A stretch of DNA of 64,000 nucleotides. It comes from Rhizobium leguminosarum (GTDB taxonomy: Bacteria > Pseudomonadota > Alphaproteobacteria > Rhizobiales > Rhizobiaceae). The position numbers were made by a program, and so were the translations under genes. The stretch is from contig NZ_CP016287.1 of the NCBI RefSeq assembly GCF_001679785.1, forward strand, positions 1,190,531 through 1,254,530, read 5' to 3'. The notes under the pieces were generated by a model that worked only from the letters and a program-made list of their open reading frames with translations, made no database searches and was not told the origin of the DNA. Positions 54,471 through 63,914 of this stretch are shown here, one piece after another. The first letter of the stretch is position 1; each line of letters starts with the position of its first letter.

Positions 54471-55331
54471 TCAGACCTTAGCGAATTGAGCCATGGACGA
54501 CTCGAAGACGCGGCGAGCCATTTCATCGAGACCACGCTTCCTGTGGTCCGCCGACAGGACTTCGGTGCCATAGACGCCATCATAGCCCGCAGCCTTTACT
54601 GTGCGCAGGAAGGCCGGCACGTCCAGCTCCCCTTCGCCCGGAAGCATCCGGTGATGGATAGTGTCATCCCAGATGTTCTCAACAGGCGGCTCCCGCAAAG
54701 CATCATCGATCTCGATTGCCTTGATGAAGTGCGCCGGAATCGTGCTGATGTCGGAGTAAGGGATGTTCCCGCGCGCCATGTGCCAGATGTCAAGCAGCAG
54801 GCCGCCATTGTTCCGGTTCGCGACCTCCATGATGCCGACGCCGGCTTCGATCGTGCGGACGTTGGACCAGGGCATGATTTCCAGGACGACCTCAGTTCCC
54901 ATGGCCACCGCCTGGTCGCAAAGCTTGCCGAACTCTTCCCCCATCAATTCGATGTTGGGTTCGCCTCCCTCAAAGCCGGGAAGCGCCTTGATGTCGCGCA
55001 TGCCGAGTTCGTTCACCGCTTCGAAAATCTGGGTCCGCAGCAGGTCGGCTTTGGCACGCTCCTCGCCCGTCTTGTACCAGTCGACGACGGCCTCAATCTC
55101 GAGATACTTGATCCCGTTGGCCTCGATAATGCGGCGCATCTCGGCATAGCCGATCTGGTCCCTCGTCGCCGCCACGTCGTCAGGATGAAGGCCAAAGCCG
55201 ACGAAACCGGCACGCGCGGCAGCTTCCACGCGATCCTTGAACGGGAACGGGCTGATTTCGGTGGGTCCAAAGGGGTGAACGTCGCCAGATAGGGCGAAAT
55301 ACGAAATTAGGAGTTCAACACCCGCGGCCAT
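54471..55331 (-). CDS. Sugar-phosphate isomerase/epimerase-like TIM-barrel protein
   Basis: A 286-aa xylose-isomerase-like TIM barrel: GFVGFGLHPDDVAATRD, EANGIKYLEIEAVVDWY, TEVVLEIMPWSNVRTIE, GLLLDIWHMARG and YDGVYGTEVLS. Metal-ligand type residues (Glu in LEIMPW, Asp/His in LDIWHM, Glu in GTEVLS) are in place. Such enzymes isomerise or dehydrate keto-polyols (IolE/IolI-like). It is on the same strand as the dioxygenase, 171 bp upstream. Substrate unknown. Confidence 0.85.
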   Translation of the reverse strand: MAAGVELLISYFALSGDVHPFGPTEISPFPFKDRVEAAARAGFVGFGLHPDDVAATRDQIGYAEMRRIIEANGIKYLEIEAVVDWYKTGEERAKADLLRTQIFEAVNELGMRDIKALPGFEGGEPNIELMGEEFGKLCDQAVAMGTEVVLEIMPWSNVRTIEAGVGIMEVANRNNGGLLLDIWHMARGNIPYSDISTIPAHFIKAIEIDDALREPPVENIWDDTIHHRMLPGEGELDVPAFLRTVKAAGYDGVYGTEVLSADHRKRGLDEMARRVFESSMAQFAKV

Positions 55332-55464
55332 GATAGTCCCTTTCTTACACAGGCAAGGCTGGCAAACGCCAGCGTGATCGATCCGTCATACATCCTTGGC
55401 ATCATTGGGAAAAAGCGGCGATCTTTGGAAACTGTGTTGCACCCCACGCAAAAAGCTCCTTGCC

Positions 55465-56397
55465 TCAACTCATCCACACCGCCTCGAAGTCATGGGTGCG
55501 GAAATGCTCGACCAGAAAATCAAGGAACAGCCTCGTGCGGGCAGGGAGAAACGCCTTCGTCGGAAAGGCCGCATTCATGGTCAATACGGGCAGGTGCCAG
55601 TCATCCAGAACGCGAACCAGACGCCCGGCCTCAAGGTCACTTTGAATGATGTAGGTTGGCTGCGCCAATATCCCGAGGCCCTTCAGGGCTGCTTCGCGGA
55701 TTAATTGTCCGTCGTTTGCGTTAATGATGCCGTCGACCTCGACTTTCACGGACTCATCGTCTTTTTTGAAGCGCAGTTCGTTCCAGTTGTCGGCGAGTGT
55801 GTACAGGATAAGGTCGTGTTGATGCAGGTCGTTTGGATGTTGCGGGATGCCCTTCCGCTCCAGATATTCAGGAGAGGCCGCCAGCAATCGGCGACACCTT
55901 GCAAGCCTGCGGATGGTGATCGAGCTGTCAGCCTCTACCCGTCTCAATCGGATGGCCAGATCCAGTCCGTTTTCGATGATGTCATAGTACCGATTTGATG
56001 CGACGATCTCGACCAGAACGCTTGGGTATCGCTTCCGGAACAATTCGACCACGGGCATCAACTGAAGCAACGAGAAGGACAGCGACGCCCCGATGCGCAG
56101 GCGGCCCGTGGGAGCGTGCGCTCTCGATGCGACGCCCGCTTCGGCTTCATCCCAGCTGGCCATCAGTTCCTTGGCATCGGTGAAAAACTGTTCGCCTTCG
56201 CTCGTCAGGCTCAGTTTGCGCGTCGAGCGTTGCACCAGCCGGATACCGAGCCTTTGTTCGAGAGCCATAAGGTTTCGGCTCACGCTCGACACGGAAACAC
56301 CGAGAACATCGGCGGCGCGCGTCATGCTGAGCTCGCTCGCCACCGTCACAAAAACCTCGATCTCGGCCCAGCGGTCGACTTTACTTCTGACACTCAC
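55465..56397 (-). CDS. LysR-family transcriptional regulator
   Basis: A 310-aa LysR regulator: the HTH is EVFVTVASELSMTRAADVLG then SVSSVSRNLMALEQRLGIRL, the effector domain LRIGASLSFSLLQLMPVVEL, and a C-terminal LFLDFLVEHFR. A GTG at 56397, with CTGGAGG upstream, matches the family start; the longer frame is ignored. It is divergent from the 56513-62115 genes and likely controls them and perhaps the dioxygenase operon. Confidence 0.9.
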   Translation of the reverse strand: MSVRSKVDRWAEIEVFVTVASELSMTRAADVLGVSVSSVSRNLMALEQRLGIRLVQRSTRKLSLTSEGEQFFTDAKELMASWDEAEAGVASRAHAPTGRLRIGASLSFSLLQLMPVVELFRKRYPSVLVEIVASNRYYDIIENGLDLAIRLRRVEADSSITIRRLARCRRLLAASPEYLERKGIPQHPNDLHQHDLILYTLADNWNELRFKKDDESVKVEVDGIINANDGQLIREAALKGLGILAQPTYIIQSDLEAGRLVRVLDDWHLPVLTMNAAFPTKAFLPARTRLFLDFLVEHFRTHDFEAVWMS

Positions 56398-56512
56398 TTT
56401 TTGCCTCCAGTGAAAAAGACTTTTGGCAAATCTACAGTTCATCGCGCAGAGAGCAAATGCGAACATGCATCGAACCAAACGTTTTCGAATGCTGGAAGAG
56501 ATGGACCGAACT

Positions 56513-56845
56513 ATGGATATGCGAAACGATGCTCGGGTGAAGCACATCGTAATGTGGAACCTTCTCGCCGATTCCGCGGGGAACAAGACCGCGTCCATCG
56601 AAGCCGTGAAAACGAAGTTCGAAGCGCTGCGGGGTATCGTACCGGGCCTTCTTCACGTCGAAGTGGGCGTCGATTTCAGCCGCGTGGACTATGCTTGCGA
56701 CGTGGTGCTGTACACGGAATTCGAGAATGAAGAGGCGCTCGCCGCTTACGCGGAACACCCAGCGCATCTGAAAATCCGTGATGAACTCCAGGGGGTTCGG
56801 GTTCAGCGCTATCAGGTTGATTACACACCAAACGCGGGAGAGTGA
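56513..56845 (+). CDS. Dabb-domain (stress-responsive A/B barrel) protein
   Basis: About 110 aa with the dimeric alpha/beta-barrel pattern VKHIVMWNLL, PGLLHVEVGVDFSR, DVVLYTEFENEEALAAYAEH and PAHLKIRDEL. Such small proteins act as cyclases, decarboxylases or isomerases in aromatic and polyketide pathways. The start is uncertain (ATG 56501, ATG 56513 or GTG 56537). It is the first gene of the rightward operon. Confidence 0.8.
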   Translation: MDMRNDARVKHIVMWNLLADSAGNKTASIEAVKTKFEALRGIVPGLLHVEVGVDFSRVDYACDVVLYTEFENEEALAAYAEHPAHLKIRDELQGVRVQRYQVDYTPNAGE

Positions 56846-56847
56846 CG

Positions 56848-57135
56848 ATGCACGTTGCCGTTCACTGTGTCGATTTTCCGGACGCCCTCGAGCGGCGCCT
56901 CGAAAACTATCCTGCGCACCGGGCACACCTTGCGGCGGGAAGCGTTAAGACCGTGATCTCCGGTCCTCTTCTCGCTCCCGACGGGACCACAATGATTGGT
57001 TCCTTGTTCGTCTTTGATGCTTCGAGCGTTGCAGAAGTCGAAGCCTTCAACAGGGCCGACCCTTTCAATCAGGCCAATGTCTGGAAGGAAATTTCCATCC
57101 ATCCATTCAGCCTGCGTGTCGACAACCGGGAGTAA
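56848..57135 (+). CDS. YciI-like protein
   Basis: A 95-aa protein: HVAVHCVDFPDALERRLENY, AHRAHLAAGSVKTVISGPLL, GSLFVFDASSVAEVEAFNRA and DPF. This is the YciI family, a ferredoxin-like fold with conserved His and Asp. In other aromatic pathways the family includes dehydrochlorinases/muconolactone-isomerase-like proteins. The ATG at 56848 follows GGGAGAG, two bases after the previous stop. Confidence 0.82.
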   Translation: MHVAVHCVDFPDALERRLENYPAHRAHLAAGSVKTVISGPLLAPDGTTMIGSLFVFDASSVAEVEAFNRADPFNQANVWKEISIHPFSLRVDNRE

Positions 57136-57139
57136 GAAG

Positions 57140-59005
57140 ATGCAGAGCCTACCGAACCGTTTTGTCTACAACGCGAACCCGTCGCGTGTTGTCTTCGGGA
57201 CAGGCACGATCGAAAGCCTGCCGTCCGAGGTCGAACGACTTGACCTCAAGCGAGTGCTGGTCCTGTCCACACCCCAGCAGGTGGAACTGGCCGAGGCGCT
57301 CTCCTCCCGGTTGGGAGACAAGGCGGCCGGTATCTTCAGCGGCGCGACGATGCACACGCCTGTCGCGGTGACAGAGGAAGCGATGAAGGTCGCCGCGGAG
57401 ACTGGCGCTGACGGGATCCTTGCCGCCGGCGGTGGATCAACCACGGGTCTGGGCAAAGCGCTGGCGTTGCGCACCGGTCTTCCGCAGATCGTCATTCCGA
57501 CGACATATGCCGGTTCCGAAATGACCCCGATCCTCGGCGAAACAGCGGATGGCGTGAAGAAGACCGTCACGACGCCGAAGGTCCTTCCGAACGTCGTGAT
57601 CTATGACGTTGACCTGACCATGTCTCTGCCGGCATCGCTCTCAGGGACGAGCGGCATCAACGCAATCGCGCATGCCGTCGAGGCTCTCTACGCAAGGGAT
57701 AAGAACCCGATCATCGACCTCATGGCGAGCGAGTCGATCGCCGCTCTCGCTGGAGCGCTTCCGGCGATTAGCCTCGATCCAGGCAACACGGACGCTCGAC
57801 GCAAGGCTTTGTATGGCGCATGGCTTGCCGGCGTTTGCCTCGGCGCGGTCGGCATGTCGCTGCACCACAAGCTATGTCACACACTCGGCGGTACTTTCGA
57901 TCTTCCCCATGCCGAAACGCACACGATCGTCTTACCGCACGCCCTCGCCTACAATGCATCGGCCATCCCCGACGTCATCGAGCGCCTTCGCGGCGTCCTG
58001 GGTTCCGAGAACCCTGCCCTCGCGCTCTACGACCTCGCCGATGCCGTGGGTGCGCGCAGAGCGTTGAAGGATATCGGAATGCCGGAGGATGGCATTTCGG
58101 AAGCCTGCTCGATCGCCCTTTCCAATCCCTACTGGAACCCGCGTCCGCTCGAACGTGAGCCGTTGGAACGCTTGCTTCAGCGGGCTTGGGCCGGCTCCCC
58201 CCGGTTATGGAGTAAGGTTATGCCATCCATTCGATTCTCGCTTCCCGATAATGTTGTTGTCACCGGCACGGCGTCCGGCCTCGGACTCGAAGTGGGACGG
58301 CTCTTGCTGGCCCAGGGCTGCCGCGTTGTCGGGGTCGACACCGCGACATCGGAGCTCGAAGGACGGGCTGGCTACCAGCAGGTGACCGCGTCGGTTGCCG
58401 AAAGCGAAACCTGGGATCGCGTGACCTCGGCCATCGATAGCGCCGGCCCTGGCTCGCTGGGCCTTGTGTCCTGCGCGGCGATCCTCGACGTGGCCACCGT
58501 TCCCAGCTTGAGCCGGGCGACCATCGACAAGGTGATGGCCGTCAACGTAACTGGCACGGCGCTCGGAATGGCGGCGCTCATCCCGCGCATGGAGGCGGCA
58601 GGCGGCGGATCCATCGTAGCAGTCGCGTCGATCAATGCCAGCCTCGCCGAGCAGCAGCTCGCGATCTACAACGCCTCCAAGGCGGCTGTTCGCCAGCTGG
58701 CAAGAACGGCGGCTCTCGATCATGCCCGCAAGGGCGTTCGCATCAATGTGTTGAGCCCCGGTCCCATGATGGCAGGACTTTTCAAGCGCCACGCCGAAAG
58801 CGCGATCGACACCGAGAAGTTTGTCGCGACGCGGGCCAACCGACAGCCGCAAGGGCGGATCCTGGAGGCGGAGGAAGTTGCGCGTGCAGCTCTCTTCCTT
58901 CTGTCCGACGGGGCGTCCGCATTGCTGGGCGCAGACATCATTGCTGACGGCGGACTGACCACCGGCTTCGACTTCCGGACAGGCGCCGAAGGCGCCTCGG
59001 TCTGA
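57140..59005 (+). CDS. Maleylacetate reductase in frame with a short-chain dehydrogenase
   Basis: One open frame of 621 codons. Residues 1-355 are a maleylacetate reductase of the Fe-ADH fold (NRFVYNANPSRVVFGTGTIE, AAGGGSTTGLGKALALRTGL, IPTTYAGSEMTPILGET, HHKLCHTLGGTFDLPHAETH). It reduces maleylacetate to 3-oxoadipate with NAD(P)H. Residues from about 361 are an SDR (VVVTGTASGLGLEVGRLL, YNASKAAVRQLARTAA). The joint contains a C6 run at 58197-58202. With one more C the first protein would stop at 58215 and the second would start at ATG 58220. The fusion may thus be a one-base deletion or a sequencing error. Confidence 0.8.
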   Translation: MQSLPNRFVYNANPSRVVFGTGTIESLPSEVERLDLKRVLVLSTPQQVELAEALSSRLGDKAAGIFSGATMHTPVAVTEEAMKVAAETGADGILAAGGGSTTGLGKALALRTGLPQIVIPTTYAGSEMTPILGETADGVKKTVTTPKVLPNVVIYDVDLTMSLPASLSGTSGINAIAHAVEALYARDKNPIIDLMASESIAALAGALPAISLDPGNTDARRKALYGAWLAGVCLGAVGMSLHHKLCHTLGGTFDLPHAETHTIVLPHALAYNASAIPDVIERLRGVLGSENPALALYDLADAVGARRALKDIGMPEDGISEACSIALSNPYWNPRPLEREPLERLLQRAWAGSPRLWSKVMPSIRFSLPDNVVVTGTASGLGLEVGRLLLAQGCRVVGVDTATSELEGRAGYQQVTASVAESETWDRVTSAIDSAGPGSLGLVSCAAILDVATVPSLSRATIDKVMAVNVTGTALGMAALIPRMEAAGGGSIVAVASINASLAEQQLAIYNASKAAVRQLARTAALDHARKGVRINVLSPGPMMAGLFKRHAESAIDTEKFVATRANRQPQGRILEAEEVARAALFLLSDGASALLGADIIADGGLTTGFDFRTGAEGASV

Positions 59006-59028
59006 GGATCAATTTGTAGGAGGAAAAA

Positions 59029-59829
59029 ATGGAATCTGGGCTCAGCGGCAAGAAGGTCATAATCACCGGGGCGGCCAACGGTATCGGGCGCGCCACAGCG
59101 CTCGCCTTCGCCAAGGAGGGCGCGATTGTTGGCCTTCTCGATATCGACGCCAAAGGCCTCGACGAAGTGGCCGGACTTGTACGGCAGCACGACGGCGCGG
59201 CGATAACCGCGAAGGCTGACCTTTCGACCGCGAATGGCGTCGATGGCGGCATGAGCGAGCTTTTGGGAGCTCTGGATGGCCATGTCGACATACTCGTCAA
59301 CAATGTCGGCGCCGGCGCGGTTCGCAGCTTCGACGACGTCGACGATGATGCCTGGCAGTCGACCCTGTCGCTCAACTTCATGAGCTACGTTCGGGCAACC
59401 CGGAAGGCGCTGCCGATCCTCCGCGAAAATGGTGGCGTGATCATCAACAACGCTTCGGATCTCGCCCGCCAGCCCGAACCGGTTCCCGTTGACTACTCTG
59501 TTTCCAAGGCTGCGATTCTCGCCCTGACCAAGGCGTTGGCTCGCGCAGAAGCACCCAAGATCCGCGTCAACGCAGTGGCGCCCGGTCCCATCTGGTCGCC
59601 CTTCTGGGACAAGCCTGGCGGGTTCGCCGAGACCATGGGCAAGTATCACAAGATGGAACCGCATGCCGCCGTCGAACATGAGATGAAGCTTCGCCAGCTG
59701 CCGTTGCAGCGGCTTGGCACTCCGGAAGAAGTCGCCAATGTCATCGTGTTCCTGGCCTCCGATCTGGCATCCTATGTGACGTCCTCCGTCTGGGGTGTAG
59801 ACGGCGGTTCTGTCCGCTCCATCGTCTGA
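59029..59829 (+). CDS. SDR-family oxidoreductase
   Basis: A 266-aa classical short-chain dehydrogenase: the Rossmann motif TGAANGIGRATALAF, NNVGAGAVRSFDD, catalytic Ser/Tyr/Lys region (NNASDLARQPEP, YSVSKAAILAL) and a C-terminal VWGVDGGSV. AGGAGGAAAA precedes the ATG. Substrate unknown; it probably oxidises a cyclic polyol or dihydrodiol feeding the hydroxyquinol route. It ends one base before the MFS gene start region. Confidence 0.9.
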   Translation: MESGLSGKKVIITGAANGIGRATALAFAKEGAIVGLLDIDAKGLDEVAGLVRQHDGAAITAKADLSTANGVDGGMSELLGALDGHVDILVNNVGAGAVRSFDDVDDDAWQSTLSLNFMSYVRATRKALPILRENGGVIINNASDLARQPEPVPVDYSVSKAAILALTKALARAEAPKIRVNAVAPGPIWSPFWDKPGGFAETMGKYHKMEPHAAVEHEMKLRQLPLQRLGTPEEVANVIVFLASDLASYVTSSVWGVDGGSVRSIV

Positions 59830-59830
59830 C

Positions 59831-61050
59831 ATGACCGCCTCTGGTTCGGCCGCCCGAATTGCGGGCGGCCTCGAATTCATCGTTGCGGTCGTCTGCGGCG
59901 CGATCGTCGCCAACCTCTATTTCGCGCAGCCTGTGGTCGGCGAAATCGGCGTTGCGCTGGGCGTGTCACCCGAGCGGGCAGGCCTGATTGTCACTCTTAC
60001 CCAGCTGGGGTACTGCTGGGGCTTGCTGCTGCTCGTCCCTCTCGGAGACATCCTCGAGAACCGCCGACTGGCGCTTTCGGTGCTGGCGGTCGGCTTCATC
60101 GCGGCCGTGACAATGGCCGTCACGAAATCGCACCTCGTTTTTCTGCTGGCATCCATCGGGCTCGGCGTTGGTTCGGTGTCGGTGCAAATTCTCCTGCCCT
60201 ACGCTGCGGCTCTGGCGGACCCGCAGCGACAAGGCGTGGTTGTCGGGCGGGTTATGGCGGGGATCCTGACCGGCATAATGTTGTCCCGGCCCGTCTCCGT
60301 GCTGATCGCCGGCGCGCTCGGATGGCGATCGGTTTTTGGGCTGGCGGCGGTTGTCTGCGTCCTCGCGGCCGTTTCGATCTGGCGCCGCATGCCGCCTCGG
60401 AAACCGGACAGTACGACAAGCTATGCCGGGATCATCCGATCCCTGTTCTCTGCGGCTACGAACAACCGGCTATTGCAGCGTCGCGCGGCCTACCAGTTCC
60501 TCATGTTCTACTCCTATACGCTCTTCTGGACCGCGCTACCCTTGCTGTTGTTCGGGGCGGCTTATGGGATGAACCATTTGCAGGTTAGTCTCGTCGCGCT
60601 CGCGGGAGCGAGCGGCGCCGCCATGTCTCCCGTTGCCGGCAAGATTGCCGATCGCGGACTCATCATTCCCGGTACGACGATCGCCCTCGCGGTCGGGTTC
60701 TGGCCTGGGTCATCGTGGCATTCGGCGCATCCGGCGGCGCAATCGGTGTCATCGTCCTGACGCTTGGGGCAATCGTGCTCGACGGCGCCGTGCCGGTCTC
60801 TCTGGTGATGAGCCAGCGCGAACTCTTTGCTGCACACCCCGAACAGCGTGCCCGTCTCAATGGGCTGTTTATGGCAGTGTTCTTTGTCGGGGGCGCACTT
60901 GGTGCGAGCATAGGCGTCTGGGCCTTCGAGACCCAGGGCTGGCTTGGCGTGACGGTCGCCGGCGCTGCTGGTCCAGCCGCGGCGCTGACGCTTCATTTGA
61001 TTTCCACGGCCAGGCTGTCGACCACTATTGTAGGAGGAACCTCGAAATGA
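59831..61050 (+). pseudogene. MFS transporter, frameshifted
   Basis: The first frame (to 60760) gives TMs 1-9 of an MFS permease (IVAVVCGAIVANLYFAQPVV, LGYCWGLLLLVPLGDILENR). At about 60700 the frame changes: the expected continuation LAWVIVAFGASGGAIGVIVL is in the next frame and runs through the last TMs (ARLNGLFMAVFFVGGALGAS) to 61050. One base is missing or added around GGGTTCTGG. If real, this disrupts the uptake permease of the catabolic locus. Confidence 0.85.
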
Positions 61051-62115
61051 AAGCAGCTCGTTTCTATGCCAAAGGCGATGTACGTGTCGAAGATATCGAC
61101 AAGCCAATGGCGCTCCAACCGGACGAGGTGCTCGTTCGGAACAAGTTCTGCGGCATCTGCGGTACCGACCTGCATGAGTTCGCCGATGGCCCACATTTCA
61201 TCGCGACGTGCCGAACGCCTTTTCTGGGGCCTCCATCCCGGCGATCCTGGGGCATGAATTCAGCGGCGAGATCGAAGCTGTCGGCGCAGACGTCAAACAC
61301 CTGCGTCCTGGCGACCGTGTTGCGATCCAGCCCCACATGGGACCAGCCGACGGATACTTCGGGGTACGCGGCCTGCATTTCCTGGGGACGCGGGGCGCTG
61401 CCACCGGCCTGACCTGGAACTGGGGTGGCTTTGCCGATTATGCGGTCATGAAGGCCTACGCCACGGTGAAAATGCCGGACGGGCTGAGCTACGAACAGGG
61501 TGCAATGGTCGAGCCTGCTGCGGTTGCGGTGACGGCCATCGACAGAAGCGGCCTGGAGCCTGGGGGGGCGATCCTGATCACCGGCGGCGGCCCGATCGGC
61601 GCCCTCGCCGTCATGGCGGCGCACGTCGCTGGCGCCGGCAAGATCGTCGTGAGCGAACCCAACGCTACCCGGCGCGAGCGCATCGAGAACCTTGGTATCC
61701 CGGTCGTCACGGTGGATCCCACGGCAGTTTCACTTGGCAGTTCGCCCGCGACAACACGTTCGAAGGCCTCGGCTTCGATGCCGCCATCGAGTGTGCAGGC
61801 AATCCTCGGGCCATAACCGATTGCATCAAGGCGGTCCGCCCGCAGGCGACAGTGGTCCTTATCGGACTCACAAATGCTAAGGTGGAGTTCTCCCCATTCG
61901 ACCTCATCACCCGCGACATTCGTCTGCAGGGGTCACTGTGTTATCCGACGACGCTGTGGCCAAGGATCTACTCGATGATCGAGAGCGGACGCCTGCCTGT
62001 AGAGCGCCTGATCGACGAAACGATCTCCGTCGACGATATCATCGAGAAGGGATTCAAGCCCCTCCTCGATCCGGCCGGCATCAAGATGAAGATCCTCGTG
62101 CAACTGAACGCCTAG
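61047..62115 (+). pseudogene. Zinc-dependent alcohol dehydrogenase (butanediol/threonine-dehydrogenase-like), two frameshifts
   Basis: From the ATG at 61047 (AGGAGG upstream) the frame reads MKAARFYAKGDVRVEDIDKP and NKFCGICGTDLHEF (Zn ligand Cys). It shifts near 61205 to AILGHEFSGEIEAVGADVKH, GPIGALAVMAAHVAGAGKIV, and again near 61730 to FEGLGFDAAIECAG, ITDCIKAVRPQATVVLIGLT to the end. Overall length would be about 350 aa, as usual for medium-chain dehydrogenases. Either decay or indel errors explain the breaks. Confidence 0.85.
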
Positions 62116-62631
62116 ATGAAATGACGCCGGGGTGTGCCGCTGTCGCTGCGGCACACCTGAATGGTTCCTAGCCATGACACGGTTGAAGAGACCGCTCACG
62201 ACTCCTATCAAAATAACGGTGCTGATCCGCGAACTCTTTCGCCTTTCCAGACAGAGTTCTTAGCAGCTTCGGTAGCGTTGTCCGGCCAGAAATCAAAGGT
62301 ACAAATTTCGGCCCGGCGAGACTGTGCGGTCAGTTTCGCATGCGAGTTCGGAGCAGCGGAGAGCCTGTCCATAGGGCGATGCTCAAGCTCCCCAAAAAAG
62401 AGCGAGGCTGCACGCCCGCCGAGGGGTGCTGCCTCGCTGATGCGCCTGGGAGGACGCGAGCTAAATAGGTTTCAAACACGAAGTCGAATGTGGCTTCCCC
62501 TTTCGACTTTGCGCTCGCGAACGGCACGAAATCGATGATGAGAAGGCAGCGCCGATCACGGCGCTCCGCGCCACGCCTGGTGCACCACACAAGCCCGATG
62601 CCGAAGACCCCGGGCTTGGCATTTGTTGGAC
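62116..62631. other. Intergenic region between convergent genes
   Basis: About 515 bp between the zinc dehydrogenase and the convergent Gfo/Idh gene. Overlapping short frames occur on both strands, but none has a recognisable family pattern. Nothing else seen. Confidence 0.5.
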
Positions 62632-63724
62632 TCAGACGGCGACCTCCACTTCGGCGCCGGACAGAGCGGACGACTTGAACAGGGCCTCGAGCAAGTGGTT
62701 CACGTTGTGCGCCTGTGTCGCCGAAACGGCCGAGGCCGACCCAGACCTCAGCGACCCGACGAAAGTTGCTGCCTCCCGGTCGAAGTAGATCGGGTTGCCG
62801 ATCTCTGCGATCTCCGGCGAGTACACGGTCTTCTTGGTGGCCCAAATTTCCGGAAAGCTCGTCTCACGCCACTCCGTCCAACCCTGCTGGAACCCGTTCC
62901 TGCCGCTGTCATAGATCTTGTAGGACGAGGGCAAGGGACAAGAGTGCATGATGCCCTCCGTTCCATATGCCGACAGATCCCAGCTTTCGGTCCAGGACAG
63001 AGGATCCCACGACATGAAGTCGACGGTGACGAGCTTGTCGGCATAATTGAGGATCGCACCGCCGGCGTCCTCGCGGGAGTTGCTCCCGAAAGCCGATGCG
63101 AATTTCGTAATCCGCGCGTTCACGCTTTGGGGCACGCCGAAGTGGAGCAGAATCCGATCGATCAGGTGGCAGGCAATAACGAACATCGCGCCACCAATAT
63201 CCCGGGCTGGTTCATGTGCGGCGTGGCGGCTTCATTATGCGAGCAGCCCGCATGCGCCCTCACCTGCAGCACCTTGCCGAGCCGGCCGCTCGAAAGAACC
63301 TCCTGCATCTTGTCCACCGAAGGAGCAAAACGCCAGCAGTAACCAACCTGGAACAGTCCGCCCGTCCGCTCAACGGCCTCGACGATCCGGGCGGTATCGG
63401 CAGACCCCCGTCCCGCTGGCTTCTCGCACAACACGGCCTTGCCGGCCTCAAGCGCCTCGATGGCCAGGTTGGCCATGCTGTGGCTCTTGGGATGCACGAG
63501 GACCGCGTGGACGCCGGGATCGGCGAGGATCGCTTCCTTTGTTCTGGCTTCCAGCCCGAGAGCGTCGACGAAGGGGTGTGCAGCAGCGGACTGTCGTCGT
63601 ACGCTCCCATCAGCCGAGCTCCGGGCATGCGCTGAAATGCCTTCACGCGTCCCGAGGTGTGCGGGTGCGTGATGCCCAGGCAGGCGATACCAAATTCAGC
63701 ACTTTCGCCGATCGCGTAGGTCAT
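62632..63724 (-). pseudogene. Gfo/Idh/MocA-family oxidoreductase, two frameshifts
   Basis: Starting at ATG 63724 (AAGGAAATG context) the frame reads MTYAIGESAEFGIACLGITH and FQRMPGARLMGAYDDS. It shifts near 63550 to VLVHPKSHSMANLAIEALEA, GKAVLCEKPAG (family EKP motif), FQVGYCWRFAPS. It shifts again near 63190 to FVIACHLIDRILLHFGVPQS and AILNYADKLVTVDFMSWDPL to 62632. The assembled protein is about 360 aa, usual for the family, which oxidises sugars or cyclitols with NAD(P). Confidence 0.85.
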
Positions 63725-63914
63725 TTCCTTCTCCCTGAAATGACGGAAGCGGCGCCACTGACGGTCATCCCTTCCAAAAACCCGCAAATGTTCGGGGGCG
63801 GTCAAACCTTGTTGAACTGCACCCTCGACGAGGTGACGAGCATGTCATCCACCTCGCCAGCTATGCCTCATCCGTATGAGTTTTTCCCTCGGTCGGGCAT
63901 TTCGATCGGAAACG
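63725..63914. other. Intergenic gap upstream of the Gfo/Idh gene
   Basis: About 190 bp between the end of the ABC ATPase and the Gfo/Idh start. It should contain the ribosome binding site and perhaps a promoter for the latter. No permease gene fits in it and no motif was recognised. Confidence 0.4.
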
